Below are positions 34,229 through 46,700 of a stretch of 64,000 nt of DNA, one piece after another. Under the pieces are notes generated by a model. The model searched no databases, was not told the DNA's origin, and worked only from the letters and a program-made list of their open reading frames with translations. The DNA is from Hybos culiciformis (lineage: Eukaryota > Arthropoda > Insecta > Diptera > Hybotidae), in assembly GCA_964007475.1 (NCBI GenBank), contig OZ023273.1, positions 61,027,834-61,091,833 on the forward strand. Reading direction: 5' to 3'. The position numbers and the translations under genes are program-made. How positions within the stretch are numbered: the stretch's first letter is position 1; the number at the start of each line of letters is the position of its first letter.

Positions 34229-36917
34229 ATTTGAAAATTTGAAAATGAACTGCAAATTACTTGATGTTATTTTTAAAATAAGCAACAAAACCATAGTTAC
34301 TACATAGTTATTGACATATAGATGTAATTTGTGCTGCCATTGCATGAAATTTTAGTTCGAAAGTTTTTGGGAGCTAAAAAAGTATTAGTAGTACATGATA
34401 TAGCTAATATTAAATAAATACACTATTATATTATGTATTGTATAATCCACCTACATTTTAGTGCGACTTACTGTGATGATACATTACTTGAGTTCAATTA
34501 AATATCTTCAAATATGGCCTTTAGCTTTACTATTAATGTTGTTACATAATGAATCAAGAGATTTTGTTTCTGTTTTATAGTCTAAATCTAAAAATATAGG
34601 CAAAAATTTTAAAAGTATGTTACTAAATTTACACTGTCAACTTTATTTACAATTTCAATTTCAATTTTTTTTTTGTTTTGGTTTTTTCCCCTTTTTTAAA
34701 TGATTATTGTTCCTAAAAATATGTAACTCGATATATTTACTCTATATGTTAAATTCAATAAAAGTCGTTATTAATTACATATTTATAAAGTCAATAATTT
34801 ATATGTGTATATATTTATTTTCAATTCGTCGCTGAAAGTTAAATTACATTTTTTTCCATGTTATTTTTTAATTATCAAATAATTAAAACTATTAACATAA
34901 AGTAAAAGTTCATGTTTAAAATTTTTATAAAAAATATATGAATATTGTTTTAACTTTTATTTTTCGAAGTCATATTATTTTATTTTTAGAAAACATCAAG
35001 TTTGAATAAGCAATGGAAATTTTGTATTAATTAATGTAACATTAAAAATGTTTAAATGAAGAAATATTGAAAAATCCAGATGATAATTGGATATCTACAT
35101 ATATCAAATCTTAGGAAAAAAATAAATTCGATTTTTTTGATCTAAAAAAAATTTACCAATTTTCAATCATAATAATCATTTTACATCATTTTACAGCTGG
35201 TATTAGATTATAATTCTTAATGCCAAAAAATCTTGAAATTCTCAGTTTGAAAAGTTATTTCTCCAAAGGCAGATATTTTTTAATGAAACACTAAATTAAT
35301 TCAATAATGAATATCGTCTTCGAATTATTAATTTCGAGAAAGTAGCAAAAAGCTTGAATATTTGTCTGCATTTTTAGATTTGAAATATGAAGAAACAAAA
35401 AAATAACAAGGCTTTATGATTCATATCAATTATTAATGTAACAGTAACAAAACAAGTATTGTGCAAATTATTTATTACAAAAAATCATTAAATTATTGTG
35501 AAATCAAAATCTGTAAATTATTTTCTATATATAATTCAATATAATATATAAATGTAGTATATGTAGAGTATGCATATTGTTTAAAAAGACAAATAAAAAA
35601 GAAGCAAAAATATTTGATCACAACCCCATCAGCTTATAAAAAATCTTTGTATAAAGTCAAAAAGGTTTTAAAACTTTAAAAATGATATATATCTAGTCTA
35701 TAACTTCATAAGGTTGTGATCGAATATTTTTTTATTTATATTTTTCTGCACAAAGCATATCCTATTATATACTTTTTTTATGATATAATTAATTATTAAT
35801 ATTATTATTCATCGCAGCTTTATTTATCGTGGGTTTAATTTTTACTTTAGTATCATATATCCATATAATAGTACTATTGCACAAATTTGAATTCAGGATC
35901 TGTAACTACATCTGTTTTGAGCAAAAAAATTTTGATAACTTAACAAAAAGAAATTTTTAGTTATAGAAAAATTGAAAAAATGCATCTATAAAAATCATGC
36001 GAAATAAATTAATCTTAATATTGTCGTTCATTTGTATTATTATGGTGGTGTCAAATTTAATTTTGTTAATTTTATAGATATTCTCAAAATTGAAAGTTAT
36101 TAAAAAAACCCCGGAATTAAAAGTAGTTTCAGATTCTATATTCTAAATTTTAATAGTAATTTAGTTATGTAAAATGAAAACGACAATAAATTCGAATTAG
36201 TAAAATAATCTAATAATAAAAAAATAACTTCAATTATATTTTTTATGCTTTTTATTTTAGTTCTTAGTTAAAATACTTTTTCAAAAAAAAAAAAAAATTA
36301 AGATTTAATGTCCGCATATTTTATTTTTAATTTAGCTAGGCATATTTTTTAGCTTTGGCAATAGATCAGGAGCTTGATATTTTTGTGTTATAAAAAAATG
36401 AAAGCCTTCACATATTTTATTCTGAATTATATAAAATTGTTTTAGAACTTTAAGTTAAATTATTATTAAATTTCCCAACATTGTATTTTTTTAGTCAATA
36501 GTCAAAACAAAAAGCATTTATTTGTAAGACCAGATAATAAATATTTCTTTTAGTTTCTTAGAAAAATTGTTATTTATTTTTAAAATGAACTAAATTATGT
36601 TACCAACATTCATAATAGATGTTGTAAATGTTTAACTATATTTGTTGTTGTAATTGAATTAAAAAATAATAAAAAGAATTAAAATTGTAAATTTTATTTT
36701 TTTATGTAGAGCATGGAATTTTCTGTCGAGTGAATAGAAAAAAATATTACTTTGTGAACTCCTTAACAAAAAAACGATTACATTCCTGTTTAATAGTCCA
36801 TTTTAGTTTCTTATTATTGCATAGAATTCTGGAACGTTTAGCTGATTTTTTTCTTCGAAACCATGCGTTGCTTACTAATGTGCTTAAAATTAATTAAAAA
36901 TTTATTTCAAAAATAAT
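34229..36917. other. Carrier 3' flank and AT-rich intergenic
   Basis: The 3' untranslated region probably ends near 34430. Thereafter no coding block or repeat family was recognised; homopolymer runs occur (36282-36298). Confidence 0.5.
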
Positions 36918-37745
36918 TTGAATAAATTGTATAATTCTAATATTCTTGCTCTAAGAAAGGTAAATAACTACAGACACCATACTCGTTTATCGAATTCACA
37001 TAAAACAAAATTGAAGTTGGTTTTCAAAAATTCACTGAAAGTACAAGAAGGCAGATTCCTTAATACGTTTTTTAAAAAAAAGTTGTCAACAGTCAATTCT
37101 CATTATATCAACTCTAGAACAAGGCGACATTAGCAATAACGTTGAAGTGATTTTTGAAGGTCATATTGTAATCGACGGTAATTCCGAGATTGCTGACTGA
37201 TGAAACTCTGGTAATTGGTAAGTTATTGTGTATTTAGGTGGAAAGTATGAAGTATTGGGAGTTTTATGGATGGCTTCTATTGAAGAGAAAAGAGATATTG
37301 ATAACCAGAGGCTTGAAGCTAACTATTTTTGGACATTCAGCATGCATCTAAAAAATGTCCCAAAATTATTAAGAACTAAAATTTTGCAATAAATTCCAAT
37401 TCAGAACCTTCCACCAAAAATCGTTAAAATTTTTCCAGTTTCGTGATTTTACCATACAAAAAATAAAAAATTTAATTTGATAATTTAAAAAGTGAAAAAA
37501 CCTTAATCAAACATCTTAGACAAATGATGCAAACAAAATGATGATCCCAGGGGCCAAATTCTATAACTATGTTTCAAAAAATTTTCAAAATCGGCTCATA
37601 AATGTCTGTAAAAAGATTTGTGTGAACAGAAAGTTTGCAGAATTATATGCATATAAATTAAGAACTTTTAGTCAGTTTTATATTTATGGAATCATCAGAC
37701 AAACTAACTTTTTTAGAAAGGATGATGGTGCTAAAGTTTGAGCTA
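36918..37745 (+). other. Region with short open frames of uncertain status
   Basis: Two plus-strand frames (36918-37133 and 37538-37741) have more mixed codons than the background. A third frame fragment overlaps near 37690 (SSDKLTFLERMMVLKFEL). No domain or splice structure was recognised. It may be a heavily decayed mobile-element coding region or chance. Confidence 0.25.
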
Positions 37746-37796
37746 ATTCTTCAAATGTTTAATCCTTTTTTAAAGTAAAATTACTTATTACTTTCT

Positions 37797-37965
37797 CAAT
37801 TACAATTGATACTTTCCGAACTACAATTGACTAATCTGAATTACAATTAATACTTTCTGAATTAGAATTGGTACTTTTTGAACTTCCTGAATAACACTTA
37901 ACTATTTTCAATTACATCTGACGATTTTCGAAATAAAATTGCTACTTCCTAAATAACCATTGGAA
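37797..37965. repeat. Degenerate 21-bp tandem repeat
   Basis: About seven diverged copies of a 20-21 bp unit like 'aattacaattgatactttc' plus cg. Partial copies read as the seven-residue pattern ELQLILS, but the frame breaks repeatedly. Confidence 0.7.
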
Positions 37966-40441
37966 AGGTATAGAATTTGTTAAATGAGTTTATTTATTCC
38001 ATATCAATTGATGATTATTTCAATATTAGCCCATAAATAGTCGAAGGGTTTATTCAAAGCAATAATTCCGCATAACTGTTATTTCAATCCGATTTGGTTG
38101 AAGGTATTTTTCTTGGATGAATTTCAAAGCTCTATCTCCTTCTCTAAAGCGAATTCTTTTGGAGGTCTAATATCATTTTTCAAAATGAAATAATACCGTA
38201 ACAAAAACCCTATCGAGGCTGATTTTCGAGAATTTCGTGAGTTTTTGGTGGAAAATATGAAAAATTTATAGAGAATGGTCTTGAATTGGAAACCAAGGAA
38301 GATTTCTAGTAAAGCTAAGGCTAACTTAGGAAACCGATATATTCGACGAGTTGAGGAAATGAATTAGTTTAATGGCTAAAATGTTAAAAGCAGGGGATCT
38401 TAAACTTATCTCAAGCTAAACATGGAACTTGAAAGCTATTTATGTATACACAATTGACTCGACATTGATTTAGGATTTTTTTTCTAGTTCCAGATGTTAT
38501 TTTCTTGTTATATTTAAAAATAAAAAATAATACCATACTATAGAGATTACATTGGGTAATTGCTAATTTTATGTTTAAATATAATTTTATGTCTTTTTAA
38601 TATATTTCTATCATGATTTTGATATTTTACATTTATAATGTATAACATTTTTTTATTAAATGTTCTTCTGTCCCACACTAAAAATCTAAAGTCGAATGAA
38701 TCAATGATAAAATATGAATGTATAATTTAGTTTACTTTCATCCTAGCTAAAGAATGAGATTCTCAGAGTCCAGACTCTGCGGAATAAGAAGTTTTCAACA
38801 GACCAAGGGTCGAAATTATAAATATAAATTTAGAATTTTTCAATAATATGGCTGGATTCGGATGAATTCTTTATTATCTGATATAATGTACAATTTTAAA
38901 AATTCGAAAAAAAGTACATTCAAAGAATAATTTAAAAGATCTCGATGAAATATTTGCTTAAAATCTAAAGCTTGATCAAAATAATCTATTTTCCTTTTTT
39001 TTCGATAAAAACTAGTTACATACGTTACGAATTTAAAAATAATTCATTGCTTATTATTAGAAGTTGGACGAAATATTTTATTGATTCGAAACCTGTTCGA
39101 TATCGTTTGGCGACAATCCTTCCTATGGCTACAATATTTTTTATTCTTCGAAATGTCTTCATACCAGATAGACATTATTTTAAAAAAATAATTCTTTCAT
39201 TTTGTGAACCATACATGTAGTAGGTATACTTATTTTTTAATTTAACTAGCCAATACAAAAAAACTAGAAAAAAAAAGGTTTAAAATTGTTTGTTTTTATA
39301 ATTGTTTATCTATAGTGTTCTTATTTTAAAACTACATAGTATGGCTATGGATATTATGAATCTACATATTTTCCTTCATTTCTATTAATTGTTATTGTTT
39401 CAATCTTCAAAAATACAGTCTTTTACACTAGTTTGGTATTTTGAAATACCATCTTAATTTTTTGGAAAAAATTTAATTTTTTTGATATTTTATTTCATGT
39501 TAAAAATAAAACTTATAAAACAATTTATTATTTTTAATTAGAAAATGTATATGGTACATTCAAATTAAAAAAAATATTGAAATTCTTGCATAAATTATTA
39601 TTGAATTTTTTCGTTCTAGTTTCAAGCTGCTTAGAGACTCATTAGAATTATTAACACACAACAGCTATAGACGTAAGACCAATTATTCAAAGATAACGAA
39701 ACCTCCGCAAGAACCTTCTAAAAAAAAAAACAACTTCTGAAATAATTTCAGGAGATACTACAATTTCGAATTCTCGTTTCTTTTGAAGATGTACTCGAGT
39801 CTCGTATCTACAATAAAAAACCGAAATTTTCAGAAATTTTAATATACATATTTTAATAAAACAAAATTTAAAACCAAGGCATAGGTAAAAAACCAATGAC
39901 GCTATACCGTGTTTCGAAATCTGGTTTTAATTTACAGCAATTTTGATTTGAATTTTCTCTGTTATGTTAATGTATAGCAATGTTACACATATATTTTATT
40001 ATATATATTAAATTTTATTATTGCTTTAACATTATTTGTGATTAATATAAATTATAAATACTGAAATCACTTCAATTTTATCATCGTCGTCGTCTTTATA
40101 TTATTTAAAAATGAATATTTTTACATAAATTTGACTTTTATCCCATACTTATTCCCAACAAATTATTATGGATACACATATAATGTAAATTGTTATTTTT
40201 TTTTGTTGTTGTTTTTTATTTTTACATTATGGAAAATTAAGGAAAATTTAGTTGTTTTTTTCAGTCTCTTCCAGACCAGCATCTTAATCGAATGTTTCAT
40301 CATTAAAATTAAAATTAAATGCGTCTTTTAAGGCGTATTGGCGTGGTTTTTTCTCTATCAAATAAAATTTTTTTTCAAATAGAATTAATAAAAAAAATTT
40401 AACATAACACTAAAATAAAATAGAAAATTTAAATAGAAAAT

Positions 40442-40479
<38 letters not shown>

Positions 40480-41797
40480 AGTATATAAATAAATAAAAAA
40501 GAAGTAATAAATCTACCTTAATATTAGTTTCCTTTAAAAGCAATTTTCTTTTTCTTCGTTGAGCAAAAAAAAAAAAAAAAATAATAATAATAATATCTAT
40601 TAAAAGTTTTCTGTAAATAATAAAAATAGTAAATATAATTATTAATTTATAAGTAAAAAAAAAAAAAAAATAATCTTTGTATAATTTTTACAAACAAAAA
40701 AAAAAAAAAATTAATAAATAAATAAAAATTTCTTAAAAATTAAAATAAAAATAAATAAAAAGAAATATCTCCACTACAAATTATATGTTTTGAAATGTTT
40801 TTAAAATGAAATTATTACAGAAAATGTTAAATATTTAACAGGAGAATGATGTTTTCTTTTTTTTTTTGAAATCTTAAACAATATTTATTTTTTTTTTCGA
40901 AGAACTATCTAATATTTTTATTTTCAATGGAAAATAAATTATTTATAAATTAACTTTAACTTTATCTTTTGTTGTTTTTTTATATTCCTTCAAAATAAAT
41001 ATAATGAAAAAATCCACCATCAAGGTCATTTTAATAAGAAAAAAATAAAATTTTCATGTAATAATATGTTCTTTGCTGTTAAAAAAAATTGTTACATAAA
41101 AATAACAAACGGAAAAATATAAAAAAAAAAAAAATAAATTAAAAATTTCAGTGCCAAATATTTCTTTAAAAAAATATATTTTCTTTCTGTTGGTGAAAAC
41201 AGGACGAAAAAATAGTTTTCATTGTTTTATGAAAAATAAATGAAAATCGAATGTGAATTAAATGGTAAATATATAGGCGATAAATAGTTTTTCATTAATT
41301 AAATATTATTTTCAACAATTTACTTTTATTTTATTTTTTTTCCAATTTGTTAGACAAAATATTTTTTTTTTTTATTTTGGGGTGTGTTAAATTGTAATTC
41401 AATAAGGTCATATACATTAAAATTTATTGTATAGGATTTTTTTTTTCTCGTATGGAATAAATTTTTTTTTTCTATGCCTCTCAGGAAAATTTCTCTCTTT
41501 GTGTGTTTTTTTTTTGGTTCCCTATATTATTTGTATAAGGAGGGATGGATGGAAAATTAGGAAAATTCATTTCTCAATATTATTTAGCTTTAAAATGTGT
41601 TAAGTTTAATTTTGATTCTAAAATGAGATGTTTGGAAAAATATTAAAAACAAAAAATGTTAATAGAAGGTTTATATATGTAGTACTTAATGTAGTAGTTA
41701 ATGTAGTACTTAATCAAAATAATAATATTAGATATTAAAAATAAACAAATAATTAAATTTTAACGTACCTCAACACACATTAATATAAAAATAAAAA
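37966..41797. other. AT-rich intergenic, no gene seen
   Basis: Holds a (TA)n tract at about 40442-40475, several A runs over 14 bp (40566-40680) and T runs (40858-41460). Near 41681-41716 there are three copies of a 12-bp unit 'tagtacttaatg'. Nothing coding recognised. Confidence 0.5.
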
Positions 41798-42055
41798 ATA
41801 AGTAAAACACGAGTTTTCAAAAAAACTGAGGACAAGCCGCATGAAAAAGTAGAAAATAACTTTTTCTTCACACACAGAGGACTCAGATTTTTTGATTGGG
41901 ACGTAAGTGATTTGATTCATGCAGAGAAAGAATATTCAAGAGAAATGTCCCAATCAAAAAATCTGAGTCCACCTCTGCGTGTGAAGAAAAAGTTATTTTC
42001 TACTTTTTCATGCGGCTTGTCCTCAGTTTTTTTGAAAACTCGTTTTTTACTTATT
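41798..42055. mobile_element. MITE with roughly 105-bp TIRs
   Basis: Arms starting 'aagtaaaacacgag' / 'aagtaaaaaacgag' continue as near-identical inverted copies through 'aactgaggacaagccgcatg' and 'ctcagattttttgattggga' (about 105 bp each). The central spacer of about 45 bp carries no gene. Flanking duplication is unclear. Confidence 0.85.
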
Positions 42056-42089
42056 TATTATTTTCTGCCTTTTTCACGTTAACTAAATT

Positions 42090-42735
42090 GTTATTACAAA
42101 TTTTCATCGATTTTTCATGCAAGTTTTCATGATTGTTGAAGATTTATCACTAATCATATCGATGAAAATTTTTACGATGATTGTCCCGCTTTTCCGGGTT
42201 TTCCATCGAGTTTTCCACAAAGGCAGCTTTATGCAACACATTTCGGTCTACAACTTTGTCTCAGGTTGCAAAACGCTCAAACGCTTCCTTGGTCGGAAAA
42301 ACTCCGGAAAAGCGTTTTACATGAATTTTTGTCGATTTTTTCTGCAAGTTTTCACCATTGTTGGAGATATAGTAATGATGCCAGTTGATAATGAACTTAA
42401 TCCTGCATAATTTTGAAAACTTTTTTAACGGAAAAATTTCCAGAAAAGTTGGAAAATTCCGGAAAATTTTTTCGGAAAAATCGAAAAACTTTTCATTTTT
42501 CCTGAAACGGATTTATTACTAAAAAAATTCGTACCAAATTTTCAAATGATTTTTCCCGATTTTCCGGGTTTTCCATGGAAATTTCCGGTTCAAATTTTGA
42601 TAGATTCAATTGTCACGCGACATGAACCTGTGTGCCAAATTTCAGCTCGCTGTGATGACGAAAAGTGGGTCTACGAGAGTGTCGAAAATAGTAAAGAAAT
42701 ATATAAACAAACAAATTCCTGTACAAGTTAATAAG
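42090..42735 (+). repeat. Unclassified interspersed repeat with Gly/Phe-like 'ttccggg' motifs
   Basis: A stretch with different composition from its surroundings. The string 'ttttccgggttttccat' is present near 42192 and 42556, and there are many ggaaaa/ttttcc variants. It ends with 'gtgccaaatttcagctcg' and an 'acaaacaaattcctgtac' tail, which resembles the 3' ends of many insect non-autonomous retroelements. Family not identified. Confidence 0.45.
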
Positions 42736-43074
42736 AATTGTGTGCTCAATGATTAAAATTCACTTTTTTTTTTAACGAATTAATAGTAATGTTAATTTTG
42801 TTCATTTCACTTATTTTCTCGTAGTAAGTATGACAGTTTGTAATAGTTTTACAAATCCTTTTACAATATCATTGTAGGTATTTATTAGGTTTATTTAGTA
42901 TTGTTGATCAATGACAAACTATTCTGCTTCTTCAGATATTAATTATATATAAAGAGCCACTCCATATATACTTATAGTTAATCTAACAAACTAAATTTTA
43001 ATTTAATTTTTAAGCATAGTTGCATAGTCTACCCTTACATAAACCTTAAAATTTTTTAGTTTATACAATGGAAT

Positions 43075-43233
43075 TAAAAAACTATGAAATAACAGTACAA
43101 AATGTAAATTAAAATATTTCTATTTTAATTTAAATTTTGTACTCAGCAGTCTATCATTTGTAGCCACTGTTATTTCATAGTTTAAATTTTTAAGTATAAA
43201 CTTCTGTAGGCAGTTCTATGACTGCTTTGTGTG
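43075..43233. mobile_element. Second, truncated copy of the 26739-type MITE
   Basis: The right arm ('gccactgttatttcatag' ... 'cagttctatgactgctttgt') matches the right arm of 26739-26961. The left arm is reduced to 'aaaaaactatgaaataaca', so the outer part of the left TIR is gone. Confidence 0.75.
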
Positions 43234-43426
43234 TTTTTTTCAATAATATTCATCCTAATTAAATTACCAATATTAAGTGTATAATGCAAAAAAAATATGT
43301 TTCCTAAAAAAGAAGACAACCGTTCGAAATAAAAAAGAGGGAAAAATTGCACTGCACATTATAACTTATAAAAAAAAGTCATAAATTAGAATTTTTTTAT
43401 TATCTTTTAGAAATCCAAAATCATAT

Positions 43427-43496
43427 GGACTATATGGTTTAGTGGCTAGAACATCAGACTATGAGAGTAAAGGTTCAGGTTCGATTCCCCAATGAA
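43427..43496 (+). pseudogene. tRNA-Glu-like pseudogene, left arm
   Basis: The A-box-like 'atatggtttagtggctag' and the B box GGTTCGATTCC are correctly spaced, but the acceptor stem does not close and the anticodon stem is broken. The D-arm closely resembles insect and vertebrate tRNA-Glu. Not a functional tRNA; Pol III promoter boxes could still work. Confidence 0.65.
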
Positions 43497-43657
43497 TACA
43501 TTTTTTTTTTCATTTTTTTAATTATAATAATTTTAATTAAACATAATAATTTTTAATTTTTTTGAACATAATTTTTTTATTGGTAGAATATGTAATTTTT
43601 TTGCTTGTAATATTGGGCCCTATATATACATATATTTGAAATTAAAAAAAAATCTTA

Positions 43658-43726
43658 TCATTGGGAATCGAACCAGGCACCTTCAGACTTACAGTCTGAT
43701 GTTCTAGCCACTAAGCCATATTGTCC
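43658..43726 (-). pseudogene. tRNA-Glu-like pseudogene, right arm
   Basis: On the minus strand: A-box-like 'atatggcttagtggctag', a clean 5-bp anticodon stem TCAGA/TCTGA with loop CTGTAAG (would-be anticodon GTA), and the B box GGTTCGATTCC. The T-stem pairs only at its two G-C pairs, and the acceptor 3' strand is absent. It is better preserved than the left-arm copy but not a functional tRNA. Confidence 0.65.
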
Positions 43727-43780
43727 ATATGATTTTGGGTTTCTTAAATATAATAAAAAAATAAGTATTCTTATTCTAAT

Positions 43781-46700
43781 TTTTCTGAGAAAAATGATGA
43801 CGTTTCTGAGAAAAATTCGATATGAAAATGGATTTTTACCCTCTACCAAAAATCATCAAACGCCGCTAAAGAAGTATAAACTTCAAAAATGTTGTTAATT
43901 AGGGATCTTGTGCAAAAAAGATGATGCTATGTTTTTTTTCTACTATCTACTATCTACTATTCTACTAGTATATTAATTTATGGTTCTTGTAACAAAAAAA
44001 CCATAATTATAATAATAATAAACTATAAATGAGAACAAATAATAAATGTAAAGAATAAAAAAAAAAGCTTTCAAAAGCTTGTGATTAATAAATCCGTATG
44101 TAACTATGAAATAGAAAATATTATTATTTTGTTTTCAATGTTTATATTATGAAAATATTTATTTTTTCAAAATAATGATTTTCCAACAATCCAGTTTTTG
44201 TTTCTCATCTAATATACATAGTTTGAAAAATTTTATTTTGGGAAGAAATTGTTCAACTTCCAATAATTTTATTAGCAACCGTTTAGCTTCTATGAGAAAT
44301 ATATTTCATTTTTGAGTAATCAAATTATTATTTGCATTTAAATAAATTTTTGAAAATAATAAGTAGATATTACTCTATATATAGCTTTCAATATATCTGA
44401 GGCTATAAGCTTCACCTTTTGGGGGAAAAATGTGTTGTCTATTTTAAAATTATGATGATGGTCAATGTAAATTTGTAAGTTGAATATATACGTATATATT
44501 TGGACCTGGAATGTGTGACTAAAATATGAAGAAAAATATTCTCGTTTTTAGGTATATAATTTATAGCAGGGCCACAAGCAAAATTCTTTAAAAAGTTCTT
44601 AAATAAACTTCTTTTATGCTTGTAATAATAACGATAGAATGAATAAAATAAAATAAATTATTGAAAAAATAATAATTTTACTAATTATTTATCAATTTCT
44701 TGAAAATATATTTATACTTTTGATATGTTTGAAATTTGTTCGAACATTTTATACTTTTTTCTTTTTTACACTTTTAGGGCCAAATATTTATTGTGTGTAA
44801 ACAGATTTTCATTACAAATGCAATTAAGGCATATAAGATTAAATATTGACATTTGAATGAAATTACAGAATAAAAGACTGAAAAATTAAAAAAAAAAAAC
44901 CTGGACAAAGGATAGTATACGCAAAAACATGTAATGCAAACCGTGAAATAAATTTATATTTGTTTGAACAATGTACATACATTGATCCTTGAACATGAAA
45001 AATAAAAATTAAAAAAAAAAAAAAGAATTCTTTATATACCTTCTATAATGTACAAGGCATAATTTTTTTTAAATTTATTTCGCTTCTGGCGTGTAAATAA
45101 AACAAAATTAAGACAGGAAAATTTTTTGTTAGTCATTTTGCTTCTAACCAATGGGGTTGTTGACAGAGAATGAAACTTGGTTTTTTTAAGTGCGTGCAGA
45201 TAAATGTAAAATGAAAAGAAATGCTCGTTAAGAGTTAATTGATATTACCTTCAGAGCTATTGTAATTATTTTTATAAAATTTTTTCTTACACTTCAGTAT
45301 TACTCCAAACATTTCTATTTCTCTAAAGGTAGTATTCTTTTTTTTGTGCTAATTTTTAATTTTATTTAAATCTTTGTTATTTTTTAGATTTAAATATTTA
45401 ATTCAAATTTTATTTTTTTTTATATAATTTATAAATATTTATATTGGTCTTATTTCACTTGATTTATTTATAATGACACTAAATTTTCTTATGCTTAATC
45501 ACATTTACAAACTTTTTTGGGCATTGGATCAAGTTTCTGACTTCGTAAGAAGCAATATTTTATTTCAATTGGGTACAAAATTTTTTATTAAAGGTCAATA
45601 TTTGACTGTCTGAAGGCCATTCAAGTATGGGTGGTCAAAATTGAAGAAGTAAAATTAAATAGAATAAATTATAGTGATAGTTAGTTGATTAAAAATATTG
45701 TCATTGCATTAACATTATAATTTCATACAAAAAAAAATTGCTTAGTTGTTCACTGACTTAGGAAAAGATATTTATAACAAGGCTGTGTTCGATCTCCGAT
45801 TCGAACTATGCTTTAAGTACTGAAATAAATTGTAATGTAGTTTAAATAAAATTTCCATAAAAATTTATCGTTTTCCCAAAACAGTAACAAATTGATAAGT
45901 ACTTAGTTCCTACTTACATGTACCTAAATTAGTCAACAAAATACTTTTTCTTTTATCCTAAATTATGGCCATTTCAAATAGTATTTAATATATATGAACA
46001 TTTTGCAAAACCATACTTTTTGCAAATAACAAAAAGTTACGCAAAGAGAGAAAGAGAGACCAGGAATAATAATTTTCCTTCATATGAAATTATGCGCAGG
46101 TCTTGGAAAATTTTTGAAGTACTTAACAAATAAAACTAATATGTTGTAAATGTATTATTTTAATATTAAAACATTGTTTTAGAATTTAAGATCCATTCTA
46201 TATAATTATAATGTATTTATTTATAAAAATATTAATTCTATCCATCTCTGGAAACTAAAATGTTATAAATAAATTTGTATTATAATCTATAGTAAGAGTA
46301 ACGTATAATGAAAAAAAAAATATAAATTTCTTTTCATTTTGCGCGTAAAAAAAAATCTGACTTTGTTAATAAAGATTTCTGTGTTCTCATTTTTTGTATT
46401 GCTAACGTCATAAAGTGTTTCAGAATACTATGTTTGTCAGGAAGAAACTATGTGTTATGTTGTGTATCTGATTCCAAAGAATTCCAATAATTCTATTTTT
46501 TTTTTAAACAGAGACTTTATGGAGTAGTAAAAATATGACATTATTTTTGTTCATATAAAATCCAAAATTAAGTCGCCTTATACCAAAGACAGTTTAGTGC
46601 AGATTGTTTCTGGATATTGAGTTGGTATTGGATAGTTCTCGAATTGTTCTAGAATTTTTATACAAACTTTTTCTCGGATTAGCTTCCGAATTAGGTATCT

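Larger units (their letters stand above)
43385..43780. mobile_element. Inverted-repeat element with a tRNA-like sequence in each arm
   Basis: Two arms of about 110 bp face each other. They share an outer 'tttttttattat' block, 'ccaaaatcatatggac', and then a tRNA-like sequence of about 70 bp. The centre (about 43500-43655) is AT-rich. No target duplication was found; the right outer arm has an 11-bp indel relative to the left. See the two tRNA-like entries for details. Confidence 0.75.

Noticed and set aside
43427..43726. Two functional tRNA genes
   Set aside because: Acceptor stems do not pair and T-stems are broken; only the promoter boxes and, in one copy, the anticodon stem survive.
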